Shown here piece after piece: positions 27,899 to 36,563 of a stretch of 64,000 nt of DNA. Every line of letters starts with the position of its first letter. Within the stretch, counting starts at the first letter, position 1. A program made the translations under genes and the position numbers. Below the pieces are notes generated by a model. It was not told the origin of the DNA, made no database searches, and was given only the letters and a program-made list of their open reading frames with translations. This stretch comes from Marisalimonas marina (GTDB taxonomy: Bacteria; Pseudomonadota; Alphaproteobacteria; Puniceispirillales; Marisalimonadaceae), in the NCBI GenBank assembly GCA_038131365.1, contig JAYPPH010000002.1:62001-126000 (forward strand), written 5' to 3'.

Positions 27899-29301
27899 TG
27901 TATAAACATCAGTTTGATCAAACAATATTGAGGTCTTATGACATTCGTGGTGTTTTTGAAAAAACTTTAAACGTGAAAGATGCTTTCATGCTTGGGTTTT
28001 TTTTTGGTATTACAGCTAAAGATCAAAATCAGTCAAAAGAAAATCCCTTAATTATAATTGGTATGGATGGACGCCTTTCTAGTCCAATTCTCGAAGAAAA
28101 TCTTTCTCGTGGTTTAGAAGAAGCAGGTTGTGAAGTTTATAGAATAGGTCTAGGGCCTACACCTATGCTTTATTTTGCAAGTCATTATTTTAATGCAGAC
28201 GGAGCCATTCAAATAACTGGAAGTCATAACCCAAAAAACTATAATGGCTTTAAAATTGTGCTAAACCAAAAACCATTTTTTGGCCAGGATATTCAAAACT
28301 TAGGACTTCTAGCACAAAAAGGTTTTGCTTGTGCGAAGAAAGGTTCTTCTAAAAAAGTTAATATTAATGAAAAATATATAGAAAAGCTAATCGAGCCTCT
28401 TAAAAAAATATCTAAGTCTCTTGATAATAAAACACTAGTTTGGGACTGCGGTAACGGAGCATGTGGGCCTAGTATTGAAAGTATTACAAGAAATCTTCCT
28501 GGAAAACACATAATTCTTTATTCAGATGTAGATGGAAACTTCCCCAATCATCATCCTGATCCTACTGATGTCTCTACGCTAGAAACTCTATCCCAAAAAA
28601 TGAAAGAGGCTAACGCTGACTTAGGAATAGCATTCGATGGAGACGGTGACAGAATAGGGGTTATGGATAAAAATGGGCTTCCAGTTCCTGGTGATTTGCT
28701 CACTGCTTTTTTGGCAAACTCAATTAAAGATAAGGTAAATAAAACTGTCATTTTAGATATTAAGTCAAGTAATGTTGCTTATGAAAAGATTATGTCCTTA
28801 GGTTTTAATGCAGAAATAGGCAAAACTGGCCACTCAAATATCAAAAAAAGAATAAAGGAAATCAACGCTCCTTTAGCTGGTGAAATGTCTGGTCATATTT
28901 TCTTTGCTGATAATTACTTTGGGTTTGATGATGCAATTTACGCTTCAATAAGGTTAATAGAGTTATTAGCAAATGATATTAGCCTTCATGAGTTTATATC
29001 ATCCTTGCCAGTTACCTATCCGTCACGTGAAATAAAAGTATATTGCCCAGACAACGTAAAGTTTAAGACTATGGAAAATATATCAAATGAAGTTTTAAAA
29101 AATTATAATTCTAAAGATATAATCACAATTGATGGTATCAGAGCAAAAAACAAGTTTGGCTGGTGGCTTATTAGAGCCAGTAATACAGAAGAAGCCCTAG
29201 TAGTTCGTTTTGAGGGAAATTCTGCAGAAGACAAAAATGAGCTATTTAATGAAGTAAAATACCTCCTTAATAATGAAGGATTAACTTTAGAAACTATCTA
29301 A
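27898..29301 (+). CDS. Phosphomannomutase/phosphoglucomutase
   Basis: This alpha-D-phosphohexomutase of the AlgC type interconverts hexose 6- and 1-phosphates. The phosphoserine is S109 in TGSHNPKNYNGFK, the metal loop is FDGDGDRIG near 247-254, the sugar-specificity loop is GEMSGHIFF, and the phosphate-binding end is RASNTEEALVVRFEG. The length of 467 is typical. Directly coupled to galU, so with ugd it forms a route from glucose-6-phosphate to UDP-glucuronate. Confidence 0.93.
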   Translation: MYKHQFDQTILRSYDIRGVFEKTLNVKDAFMLGFFFGITAKDQNQSKENPLIIIGMDGRLSSPILEENLSRGLEEAGCEVYRIGLGPTPMLYFASHYFNADGAIQITGSHNPKNYNGFKIVLNQKPFFGQDIQNLGLLAQKGFACAKKGSSKKVNINEKYIEKLIEPLKKISKSLDNKTLVWDCGNGACGPSIESITRNLPGKHIILYSDVDGNFPNHHPDPTDVSTLETLSQKMKEANADLGIAFDGDGDRIGVMDKNGLPVPGDLLTAFLANSIKDKVNKTVILDIKSSNVAYEKIMSLGFNAEIGKTGHSNIKKRIKEINAPLAGEMSGHIFFADNYFGFDDAIYASIRLIELLANDISLHEFISSLPVTYPSREIKVYCPDNVKFKTMENISNEVLKNYNSKDIITIDGIRAKNKFGWWLIRASNTEEALVVRFEGNSAEDKNELFNEVKYLLNNEGLTLETI

Positions 29302-29348
29302 ATAATGATAATGTTTAATTATTTAAATTTATAAATCTGGGGAAATAT

Positions 29349-31514
29349 ATGACTAATAGGATAAAACGTGGAAACTTGAATGTAGCTGAAACTCTTGTAA
29401 ATTTCATTGAAAAGGAGGCTCTTCCTGGTACCAACATTAGTGCAGATAGGTTTTGGGACAAACTTGAAAAAATCCTAAATAAATTTGTCCCAGAAAATAA
29501 AAGACTTCTTGAAGTCAGAGCTAAAATGAAAAGTCAAATTGATGATTTTTATAAATCAAACTCTGGAAGAGATGTCCCTCACGATGAATATATAAATTTT
29601 TTAAAACAAATTAATTATATAGTACCCCAAGGTGAAAATTTTAAAATCGAAACTGAAAATGTAGACCCAGAGCTTGCTCTTAAAGCAGGCCCTCAACTAG
29701 TAGTTCCAGTTACTAACGCTCGTTATGCGCTAAATGCTGCTAATGCTAGATGGGGAAGTTTATACGATGCACTTTATGGAACTGATGCTATTTCAGATGA
29801 GGGTAATGCCAAAAAAACTGATTCATATAATCCAATAAGAGGACAAAAAGTTGTTACTTTTGGCAGAGAGTTTTTGGACAAAAATTTTCCTTTAGAAAGT
29901 GGCTCTCATAAAAATGTCACAGGCTATAATATAGTTGATGACGCTTTAGTAGCCAACTTAAAGGGTAATATTAATAGCAAACTTAAAAACCAAAAACAGT
30001 ATATAGGATTTCAAGGCGAAGTTAACGAACCAAGTTGTATTTTACTTAGAAACAATAATATTCATGTTGAAGTATTAATTAATAGAAATGGCAATATTGG
30101 GTCCGGTGATGATGCAGGTATAGATGACATTATTTTAGAGTCTGCCTTAACTACTATACAAGATTGTGAAGATTCCGTTGCCACAGTTGACGCAGAAGAT
30201 AAAGTCTTAGCATACAGGAATTGGCTTGGACTAATGAAAGGAGATCTTGAAGACACTTTTGAGAAAAATGGTAAGATGCTTACTAGAAAACTTAACCCCG
30301 ATAAAACTTACTCGACTTCTAATGGTAATTATACATTACCAGGCCGCTCTGTAATGTTAGTCAGGAATGTCGGTCATCTTATGACCAATCCTGCTATCTT
30401 GTTAAATGATGGTAATGAAATTCCAGAAGGCATTATGGATGCTATGATAACCTCATTAATTGCTATTCACGATATTAAAGTTAACAAAATGAATTCTAGA
30501 TCGGGGTCAGTTTATATTGTTAAACCAAAAATGCATGGTCCTGAGGAAGTAAAATTTGCATGTGACATTTTTACTGCTGTTGAGGAAGCACTCCAGTTAG
30601 ATGAAAACACACTTAAAATTGGTATTATGGATGAAGAAAGAAGAACAACTGTCAATTTAAAAGAATGTATTCGTGCAGCTAGGAAAAGAACTGTTTTTAT
30701 TAACACTGGTTTTCTTGACAGGACAGGTGATGAAATACATACAGCTATGGAAGCTGGACCAATTATTCGAAAAGGAGATATCAAAAGTGCAAAGTGGATA
30801 TCTGCTTATGAAAATAACAATGTAAAAATTGGCCTTGATTGTGGATTATCAGGCAAAGCCCAAATTGGAAAAGGAATGTGGGCAATGCCAGATTTAATGG
30901 ATGAAATGTTAAAACAAAAAATTAGTCATCCAAAAAGTGGTGCTAATACCGCTTGGGTACCTAGCCCAACAGCGGCAACTCTTCATGCACTCCACTATCA
31001 TGAAGTGAATGTTTTTGAAATTCAGAAAGAAAAACTAAACGATAGTAATAATTACCTAAACGATATCCTTCATATTCCAGTATCAAAAGGCTATAATTGG
31101 TCCCCTCAGGAGATTCAAGAAGAAATGGAAAATAATGCCCAAGGTATACTTGGGTATGTTGTGAGATGGGTAGATCAGGGAGTAGGTTGTTCTAAAGTAC
31201 CCGATATAAATAATATTGGCTTAATGGAAGATAGAGCTACGTGCCGTATTTCTAGCCAGCACCTTTCTAACTGGATGAAGCATGGTATTTTTTCAAAAGA
31301 TCAACTCATTCAAACAATGAAAAAAATGGCTAAAGTTGTTGATGACCAAAATAAAGATGACAAAAACTATATGTCAATGTCTGATGATTTTGATAAATCA
31401 ATTGCCTTCAAAGCCTCCCTCGATTTAATATTGGAGGGAAATATAAGTCCATCTGGATATACTGAGCCAATACTGCACAAAAGAAGGCTAGAACTAAAAT
31501 CTATGCTTGGTTAG
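29349..31514 (+). CDS. glcB: Malate synthase G
   Basis: It condenses glyoxylate with acetyl-CoA to malate. The 721-residue length and patterns are those of the monomeric G isoform: DKIDxFY-like IDDFYKSNSGR, VPVTNARYALNAANARWGSLYDALYGTD, SGDDAGIDDIILESALTTI, RSVMLVRNVGHLMTN, YIVKPKMHGPEE, NTGFLDRTGDEIHT, and ADQGVGCSK-like VDQGVGCSKVPD. It has its own spacer from the sugar genes and overlaps ccrM convergently by 14 bases. No isocitrate lyase is seen in the window, so glyoxylate may come from glycolate or purine breakdown. Confidence 0.97.
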   Translation: MTNRIKRGNLNVAETLVNFIEKEALPGTNISADRFWDKLEKILNKFVPENKRLLEVRAKMKSQIDDFYKSNSGRDVPHDEYINFLKQINYIVPQGENFKIETENVDPELALKAGPQLVVPVTNARYALNAANARWGSLYDALYGTDAISDEGNAKKTDSYNPIRGQKVVTFGREFLDKNFPLESGSHKNVTGYNIVDDALVANLKGNINSKLKNQKQYIGFQGEVNEPSCILLRNNNIHVEVLINRNGNIGSGDDAGIDDIILESALTTIQDCEDSVATVDAEDKVLAYRNWLGLMKGDLEDTFEKNGKMLTRKLNPDKTYSTSNGNYTLPGRSVMLVRNVGHLMTNPAILLNDGNEIPEGIMDAMITSLIAIHDIKVNKMNSRSGSVYIVKPKMHGPEEVKFACDIFTAVEEALQLDENTLKIGIMDEERRTTVNLKECIRAARKRTVFINTGFLDRTGDEIHTAMEAGPIIRKGDIKSAKWISAYENNNVKIGLDCGLSGKAQIGKGMWAMPDLMDEMLKQKISHPKSGANTAWVPSPTAATLHALHYHEVNVFEIQKEKLNDSNNYLNDILHIPVSKGYNWSPQEIQEEMENNAQGILGYVVRWVDQGVGCSKVPDINNIGLMEDRATCRISSQHLSNWMKHGIFSKDQLIQTMKKMAKVVDDQNKDDKNYMSMSDDFDKSIAFKASLDLILEGNISPSGYTEPILHKRRLELKSMLG

Positions 31515-32583
31515 CCGCTCTTGCAGCATGTCTTAGGTTATCAATTGGAACTAATTTTCCAGATCTTTTTATGTGCCAAAAAGTCCAACCATTGCATGCT
31601 TGAAGCCCTTGAAGATGGGCACCAACAGAGTGAATTGAGCCTTTCTTATCATTAGAAATTAAGCTTCCGTCGGCTCTGATTTTAGCCGTCCACCTATTTC
31701 TAATATCTTGAAGTAGCTCACCTGGATAAATCAATCCTTGCTCAATTAATTGTCCAAAGGGAATTCTTGGCTCTTCAACTTTCCTTGGCGTTTGGATTAA
31801 TTCCATTGATTCAATTTCGTCAACTGCCTTAATTCTTTTGTCTGCCTCCATTGCGTATTTTGCATTTTGTTCAATGCCAATAAAGTTTCTTCCAAGTTTT
31901 TTTGCTACAGCACCAGTTGTGCCTGTGCCAAAAAAAGGATCAAGTATTAAATCTCCCACATTACTACTAGACATAATAACTCGACTTAAAAGATTTTCTG
32001 GTTTCTGAGTAGGGTGTATTTTCTTTCCATTTTTATCCTTAATTCTCTCGTTTCCAGTACAAATTGGAAGGGTCCAATCAGAGCGCATTTGAAGATCACC
32101 ATTTAATGACTTCATAGCCTCGTAGTTAAAAGTATATTTTGAAGATTTATTTTTAGATGCCCATATCAATGTTTCGTGAGCATTAGTAAAGCGACGGCCA
32201 CGAAAATTTGGCATTGGATTTACTTTTCGCCAAATAATATCATTTAAAAGCCAAAAATCCAGATCTTGTAAAATATAGCCTAACCTAAAAATATTATGAT
32301 ATGAACCAATTACCCACATTGCTCCATTTGGCTTAAGTACTCGCCTAGCTGAAGTCATCCACTCTTTAGTGTAAAGATCATAATCTTTAATGGTATCGAA
32401 CTTATCCCAACTCTCACTTACACCATTTACCCTCGTTTGATCAGGTCTAGAAAGTTCTCCACTTAATTGCAAATTATATGGCGGATCAGCAAATATTAGA
32501 TCTATGCTTTCCGCTGGTATATTATTCATTTGTTCTATACAGTCACCAACTATGACACGATTTTTAAATTTATTAATTGACAT
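31501..32583 (-). CDS. ccrM: Cell-cycle DNA adenine methyltransferase, CcrM type (GANTC)
   Basis: CcrM methylates adenine in GANTC on newly replicated DNA and sets cell-cycle transcription in alphaproteobacteria. It is a beta-class N6-adenine methyltransferase: catalytic DPPYN at 33-37, target region in the middle, and SAM motif DPFFGTGTTGAVAKKLGR near 214. The extra C-terminal domain of about 80 residues (GSIHSVGAHLQGLQACNGWTFWHI) is diagnostic of CcrM-type enzymes. The upstream region has a CtrA-type site and a perfect DnaA box. Confidence 0.96.
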   Translation of the reverse strand: MSINKFKNRVIVGDCIEQMNNIPAESIDLIFADPPYNLQLSGELSRPDQTRVNGVSESWDKFDTIKDYDLYTKEWMTSARRVLKPNGAMWVIGSYHNIFRLGYILQDLDFWLLNDIIWRKVNPMPNFRGRRFTNAHETLIWASKNKSSKYTFNYEAMKSLNGDLQMRSDWTLPICTGNERIKDKNGKKIHPTQKPENLLSRVIMSSSNVGDLILDPFFGTGTTGAVAKKLGRNFIGIEQNAKYAMEADKRIKAVDEIESMELIQTPRKVEEPRIPFGQLIEQGLIYPGELLQDIRNRWTAKIRADGSLISNDKKGSIHSVGAHLQGLQACNGWTFWHIKRSGKLVPIDNLRHAARAANQA

Positions 32584-32600
32584 TGAATAACGTAGAAACC

Positions 32601-32615
32601 TTAATTAATAGTTAA
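32601..32615. promoter_or_regulatory. CtrA-like binding site upstream of ccrM
   Basis: TTAA-N7-TTAA, the full CtrA consensus spacing, occurs 18-32 bases upstream of the ccrM ATG. In Caulobacter, CtrA activates ccrM late in the cell cycle. The DNA is AT-rich, so a chance match is possible, but the position is right. Confidence 0.6.
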
Positions 32616-32620
32616 TATAC

Positions 32621-32629
32621 TGTGGATAA
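32621..32629 (-). promoter_or_regulatory. DnaA box upstream of ccrM
   Basis: TGTGGATAA, the exact complement of the strong DnaA box TTATCCACA, lies 38-46 bases upstream of the ccrM ATG and 5 bases from the CtrA-like site. The rest of the 123-bp spacer to rnhB is AT-rich with nothing else I can support. Confidence 0.6.
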
Positions 32630-32706
32630 AATAATAAATAATCATTTAAGTCAATGACTTAGTTTGAAATTTTTAAGTTATACAATATGTGTATATTTTT
32701 TAAAAT

Positions 32707-33393
32707 TTATTTACTAAATATAGTAGAAATAGGTTTGAAAGATTTTCTATGAAATGGCAAAACGCCATATTTTGATATCTCTTCTCTATGTTTTGCTGTT
32801 CCATAACCATAATGACTGTCAAACGAATAGTTTGGATATATCAAGGAATAGTGCCTCATTATACTATCTCGTGTCTCTTTAGCTATGATGCTTGCTAAAG
32901 CAACTGTCATAGAAATAGTATCTCCTTTAACTAATGGAATGACGTTTGAAAGTTTGAGATTTAATTTATTATTACCTAAATCATCGTCCACACTATTTAA
33001 ATCAGGCTTATACTTTCCATCTACGTAAATCATATATTTATCAAATGTTTTTGTAGATGAAGAATTAATGATAGTAATGAGTGAAAAAATAGATCTTTTC
33101 ATGGCTATAGTATTAGCAAATGTAAGACCATAAAGGTCAATCTCTCTCTCTGTTGCAATTCCAGTAGAATATTTAACTAAGTTACTAATTGATTTGAAAA
33201 TTTGTTTTCTTTTCAAATGTGTAAGCTTTTTGCTATCGTTTATATCTGAGCTTAATTTCTCATGTTGTTGAAAATCAATCCAACAAGACGCAGCGACTAA
33301 TGGGCCTGCCCAGGAACCTCTTCCCGCCTCGTCTATGCCAATCATTATAAAATTTTTTTTAAAGTAATTGTTTTCTAAATTAAAACTTGGCAT
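32707..33393 (-). CDS. rnhB: Ribonuclease HII
   Basis: It removes RNA from RNA-DNA hybrids and single ribonucleotides from DNA. The metal-binding motif is GIDEAGRGSWAGP with D21 and E22. ASIIAKETRD and YxFxxHxGYGTxxH-like SFDSHYGYGTAKH are family motifs. It carries about 16 residues before the usual start region. It overlaps the moaB stop/start by one base. Confidence 0.95.
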   Translation of the reverse strand: MPSFNLENNYFKKNFIMIGIDEAGRGSWAGPLVAASCWIDFQQHEKLSSDINDSKKLTHLKRKQIFKSISNLVKYSTGIATEREIDLYGLTFANTIAMKRSIFSLITIINSSSTKTFDKYMIYVDGKYKPDLNSVDDDLGNNKLNLKLSNVIPLVKGDTISMTVALASIIAKETRDSIMRHYSLIYPNYSFDSHYGYGTAKHREEISKYGVLPFHRKSFKPISTIFSK

Positions 33394-33935
33394 TAATTTT
33401 TTAAACGAAAATTTTTATGCTCATTCAACCTTGGCATTATTTCAACAAAGTTACACGGTTTATGTCTAATATCTAGTTGATGAACAAGAATATCGTCCCA
33501 ACCATCACGGCAAGCAGATGGAGAACCTGGTAAGCAAAATATATAAGTGCCGTTTGCAACGCCTGCTAATGCTCTTGATTGTAATGCTGAGGTTCCTATT
33601 TTTTTATAAGACATCCAGCGAAACATCTCACCGAAACCATCAATTGATTTTTCAAATAATGTTTGCATAACCTCAGGGGTGATATCTCTACCTGTAAGAC
33701 CAGTTCCTCCTGTAGAAATAATGACATCTATTTTTTCATTTTTAATTAAATTTGAAAATAGATTAGATATCATTTGAAATTCGTCTTTGACTATTTCTCT
33801 TACTAAAACTAAATGTCCTGCTTCAGTAATTCTTTGATTTAAGAGATCTCCTGATTTATCGTTTTCTAATGTTCTAGTGTCTGAGATAGTTACAACTGCA
33901 ATATTTACTGGTAAAAATTCTTTATCATTAATCAT
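33393..33935 (-). CDS. moaB: Molybdenum cofactor biosynthesis protein B
   Basis: This MoaB/Mog-type protein has the MoCF-binding fold, which adenylylates molybdopterin or is related to such enzymes. Visible motifs are VVTISDTRTLENDKSGDLL, STGGTGLTGRDITPE and FCLPGSPSACRDGWDDIL. The length of 180 fits MoaB. It is placed between slt and rnhB with 1- to 4-base gaps, suggesting one transcript. Confidence 0.93.
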   Translation of the reverse strand: MINDKEFLPVNIAVVTISDTRTLENDKSGDLLNQRITEAGHLVLVREIVKDEFQMISNLFSNLIKNEKIDVIISTGGTGLTGRDITPEVMQTLFEKSIDGFGEMFRWMSYKKIGTSALQSRALAGVANGTYIFCLPGSPSACRDGWDDILVHQLDIRHKPCNFVEIMPRLNEHKNFRLKN

Positions 33936-33939
33936 AAAC

Positions 33940-35715
33940 TTAACTACCTGTTTCCGAATTAAAAAAAATTTTGGAATTTATGGGTTTTCCAGAAGCCAAG
34001 ACTGATAAAATACTATTTTTCTCCTTAAACCGAGCTTTATAAATCCATAAGTTAGTTAGCACTAACTTAATATAATTTCTTGTTTCCCTCGCTGGTAAAC
34101 TTTCTAACATTAACAAACTGTCACTATCTTTATATTTTTTATCTTCTGTCCATTTTTTAAAATTACCTGGTCCTGCATTATAACTAGCTAACATCCACAT
34201 TAAATCATTATTAACAATTGGGAGATCTAAGAGAAATTTCATGTATTTTGAGCCAATATAAATATTATCAGAAGGTCTATAAAGTAAGTAATTTTTGCTT
34301 CTTCTTAATCTATATTCTCTGTCCTTCATAATAAAGGCAGCAGTGGAAGGTATTATTTGCAATACACCCATAGCCTTTGAAGAACTTTTTGCTCTCGGAT
34401 TAAAACCAGATTCCTGTCTGGCAACAGCATAAATGAGAGCCCTATCCTTATTATCAGTAGTTTCAATTTTCCATGAAGGGATTGGATATAAGCCACCCAA
34501 ATAAATTTTATTGTGATCATTTCTTAGAATTGCTGCCAGTCTGAATGTTATTCCTGGCATATTATTTCTTGAAAAAAAGCTTAATAATTGTGGATAATAT
34601 TTTGTGTCAAATTTAACAATTATTTTTCTAAATTCTCTCGCAGCTTTGTGAAATTCTTCAACTTCTATTAAAGCTAAAGCTCTCAAACCACCTTTGAACG
34701 ATCTGATTTTGTTTAAAAAATTATTGTCAAATTCTGGTAAGGAAAAATCTGGCTTATATTTATAACCCAATGACGCCATTGCCAATGATCCATAAAATGT
34801 CCTCTCCCTTTCAGCGGCTTTATTAAGATGATAATTTGCTTTTTCTGCGTTTCCTAAATGATATGCAGCCCGAGCTGACCAATATCCACCAGCAGCAACA
34901 ATACCGTCTGGCCCATTAGCTTTGGATAATTTATTAAAAAAAAATTCAGATTGAATAATGTCTTTGCTTCGCCATGAAGACAAACCTCCAGCCCAGAGCG
35001 CTAGAGGTTTATCTTTTTCTGATAAGCTAAGTGAAATACGCGCTTGTCTTATAGATTTATAGTCTTTTCCAAAAATAAAATAGGCATATGATAACTCTGA
35101 TCTAAGTTGAGAAAGCTCGTTTTTGGTTAGAAGGCGCTTAACCTCTTTGTTATTAAGTAAATTTTCTGCATACTGAGTGTTTTTTTTATTAATGGCTCGT
35201 CTAAATTTGATAGATGTTAAATAAGAATATTTTTTATAACGTTTATTATCGAGTGGAAAAGCTGGCTTTAATAAGTTTTTCTTGTAGGTACCGTATCCAT
35301 TTAAAAAACCCGGTGTTGGTTCCTTGAAATTTTTTGATTTCTTTGGCTTACGCTTTATTGCTATCCTAGCTATTCTAGTCGCATCCGGGTGATCATTATA
35401 TTGTTCCAACCATAATCTAAGTTCTTCATAAGAGCTTCTCCAACCAGTAGGATGTAGGTATCTTTCAGCGTAAACATTTCCAAGTAAAATTTTATTTTTT
35501 AATTTTGAAATTAACCTATCAACTTGTTTCCATTCTTTGGATTTTTTGTTTTTTATTGGTTTTTTTTGTATTTCAAATATTTTTTTATAAATTTTAATGT
35601 CGTCTGAAGACAGATATCTATCTTTATTTTGAGCATTTGCCAAAAAAGGGGTAATAAATAGGGATATGTTAAATATCAGAACTAAAACTTTAATTTTATT
35701 TATAACAATTAACAT
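33940..35715 (-). CDS. slt: Soluble lytic murein transglycosylase
   Basis: It cleaves the MurNAc-GlcNAc bond of peptidoglycan in the periplasm. A signal peptide is at about residues 1-28 (ending LANAQ). Residues 35-410 are a helical superhelix, and the C-terminal SLT catalytic domain has the acid E435 in AVARQESGFNP, then SSSKAMGVLQIIPSTA and LMWMLASYNAGPGNF. The length of 591 is normal. It is in a chain with udg (overlapping start/stop) and moaB. Confidence 0.93.
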   Translation of the reverse strand: MLIVINKIKVLVLIFNISLFITPFLANAQNKDRYLSSDDIKIYKKIFEIQKKPIKNKKSKEWKQVDRLISKLKNKILLGNVYAERYLHPTGWRSSYEELRLWLEQYNDHPDATRIARIAIKRKPKKSKNFKEPTPGFLNGYGTYKKNLLKPAFPLDNKRYKKYSYLTSIKFRRAINKKNTQYAENLLNNKEVKRLLTKNELSQLRSELSYAYFIFGKDYKSIRQARISLSLSEKDKPLALWAGGLSSWRSKDIIQSEFFFNKLSKANGPDGIVAAGGYWSARAAYHLGNAEKANYHLNKAAERERTFYGSLAMASLGYKYKPDFSLPEFDNNFLNKIRSFKGGLRALALIEVEEFHKAAREFRKIIVKFDTKYYPQLLSFFSRNNMPGITFRLAAILRNDHNKIYLGGLYPIPSWKIETTDNKDRALIYAVARQESGFNPRAKSSSKAMGVLQIIPSTAAFIMKDREYRLRRSKNYLLYRPSDNIYIGSKYMKFLLDLPIVNNDLMWMLASYNAGPGNFKKWTEDKKYKDSDSLLMLESLPARETRNYIKLVLTNLWIYKARFKEKNSILSVLASGKPINSKIFFNSETGS

Positions 35716-36458
35716 TAACGATCTTCTTTAATTTGTTCTCTTAATAATTTCATGTCTTCCCATGCCTGTCTTTTCATATCAGGCCTTGTGATTAGATAAG
35801 AAATATTTAACGTCGGCAATACTTTTGATACGATTTCTTTTTGATTATTTGTTGTTAAACATAATTTGTGCCATTTACCTCTAGATTTGGTAATAGCTTG
35901 ATTTGTTTTTAATGTAAAGTTGGTAGCAATTTCTCCAAGACATAGTATAGTAGTAGGTTTCAAAATTTTTATTAAATCATAGATATACGGACGACAAATT
36001 TCTATTTCAATATTCGTTGGATACCTGTTACCAGGTGGTCTCCATGGTATGCATGTTCCTATAAACACATCTTCGATTTTAAGTCCTATTGCATTGAGCA
36101 TCTTCTTGAAAAGAATCCCCTTGTCTCCTACAAATGATTGACCTGCCATGTCCTCGACTGAATTAGGCATTCCATCTAATATTAATATTTTAGAATCATA
36201 ACTTCCTTGAAAAGGTATAAAATTAACAGCTGTTTTCTTTAAATTACAACCTTCTAGATTTTTGAAACTTTTTTCTAATTCCTTGATTTCAATATCAACC
36301 TTCAATTTTTTATCAACAGTGGTATTAATTTTTTTAGATTGAGAAATTGATTTAAGATCAGAGCCTTGTTTTTGATCGTCAACTATTAAATTTATTCCAA
36401 TGTCTTGGTAAAATTGAATAAAACTAATTATATCTTTGCTTTTTAACATACTTAACAT
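35715..36458 (-). CDS. Uracil-DNA glycosylase superfamily protein (family 4-like)
   Basis: It probably removes uracil from DNA. The superfamily motifs are GQSFVGDKGILFKKML (catalytic region), IGTCIPWRPPGNRYPTNIEI, ILCLGEIAT and TRPDMKRQAWEDM. Normal family-4 enzymes have four Fe-S cysteines; here only C(GCNLKKTA) and C(EICRPY) fall at typical places, so the cluster may be absent, as I recall for the alphaproteobacterial subgroup with GCxLKxTA. About 75 N-terminal residues form a low-complexity linker. It overlaps the slt start by one base. Confidence 0.85.
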   Translation of the reverse strand: MLSMLKSKDIISFIQFYQDIGINLIVDDQKQGSDLKSISQSKKINTTVDKKLKVDIEIKELEKSFKNLEGCNLKKTAVNFIPFQGSYDSKILILDGMPNSVEDMAGQSFVGDKGILFKKMLNAIGLKIEDVFIGTCIPWRPPGNRYPTNIEIEICRPYIYDLIKILKPTTILCLGEIATNFTLKTNQAITKSRGKWHKLCLTTNNQKEIVSKVLPTLNISYLITRPDMKRQAWEDMKLLREQIKEDR

Positions 36459-36563
36459 TCTTAGTTATTAATTATTAATTTCCTGAACATAGTAAAATAT
36501 ATATAATTAATTTAGATTGTTTTTCTTTTTATATAAAGTGGTTAATTTCTTAAGGCAGCTTTC

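Noticed and set aside
29349..31514. Malate synthase as part of a local glyoxylate-shunt operon
   Set aside because: No isocitrate lyase or regulator is adjacent; the neighbours are sugar-nucleotide genes and ccrM.
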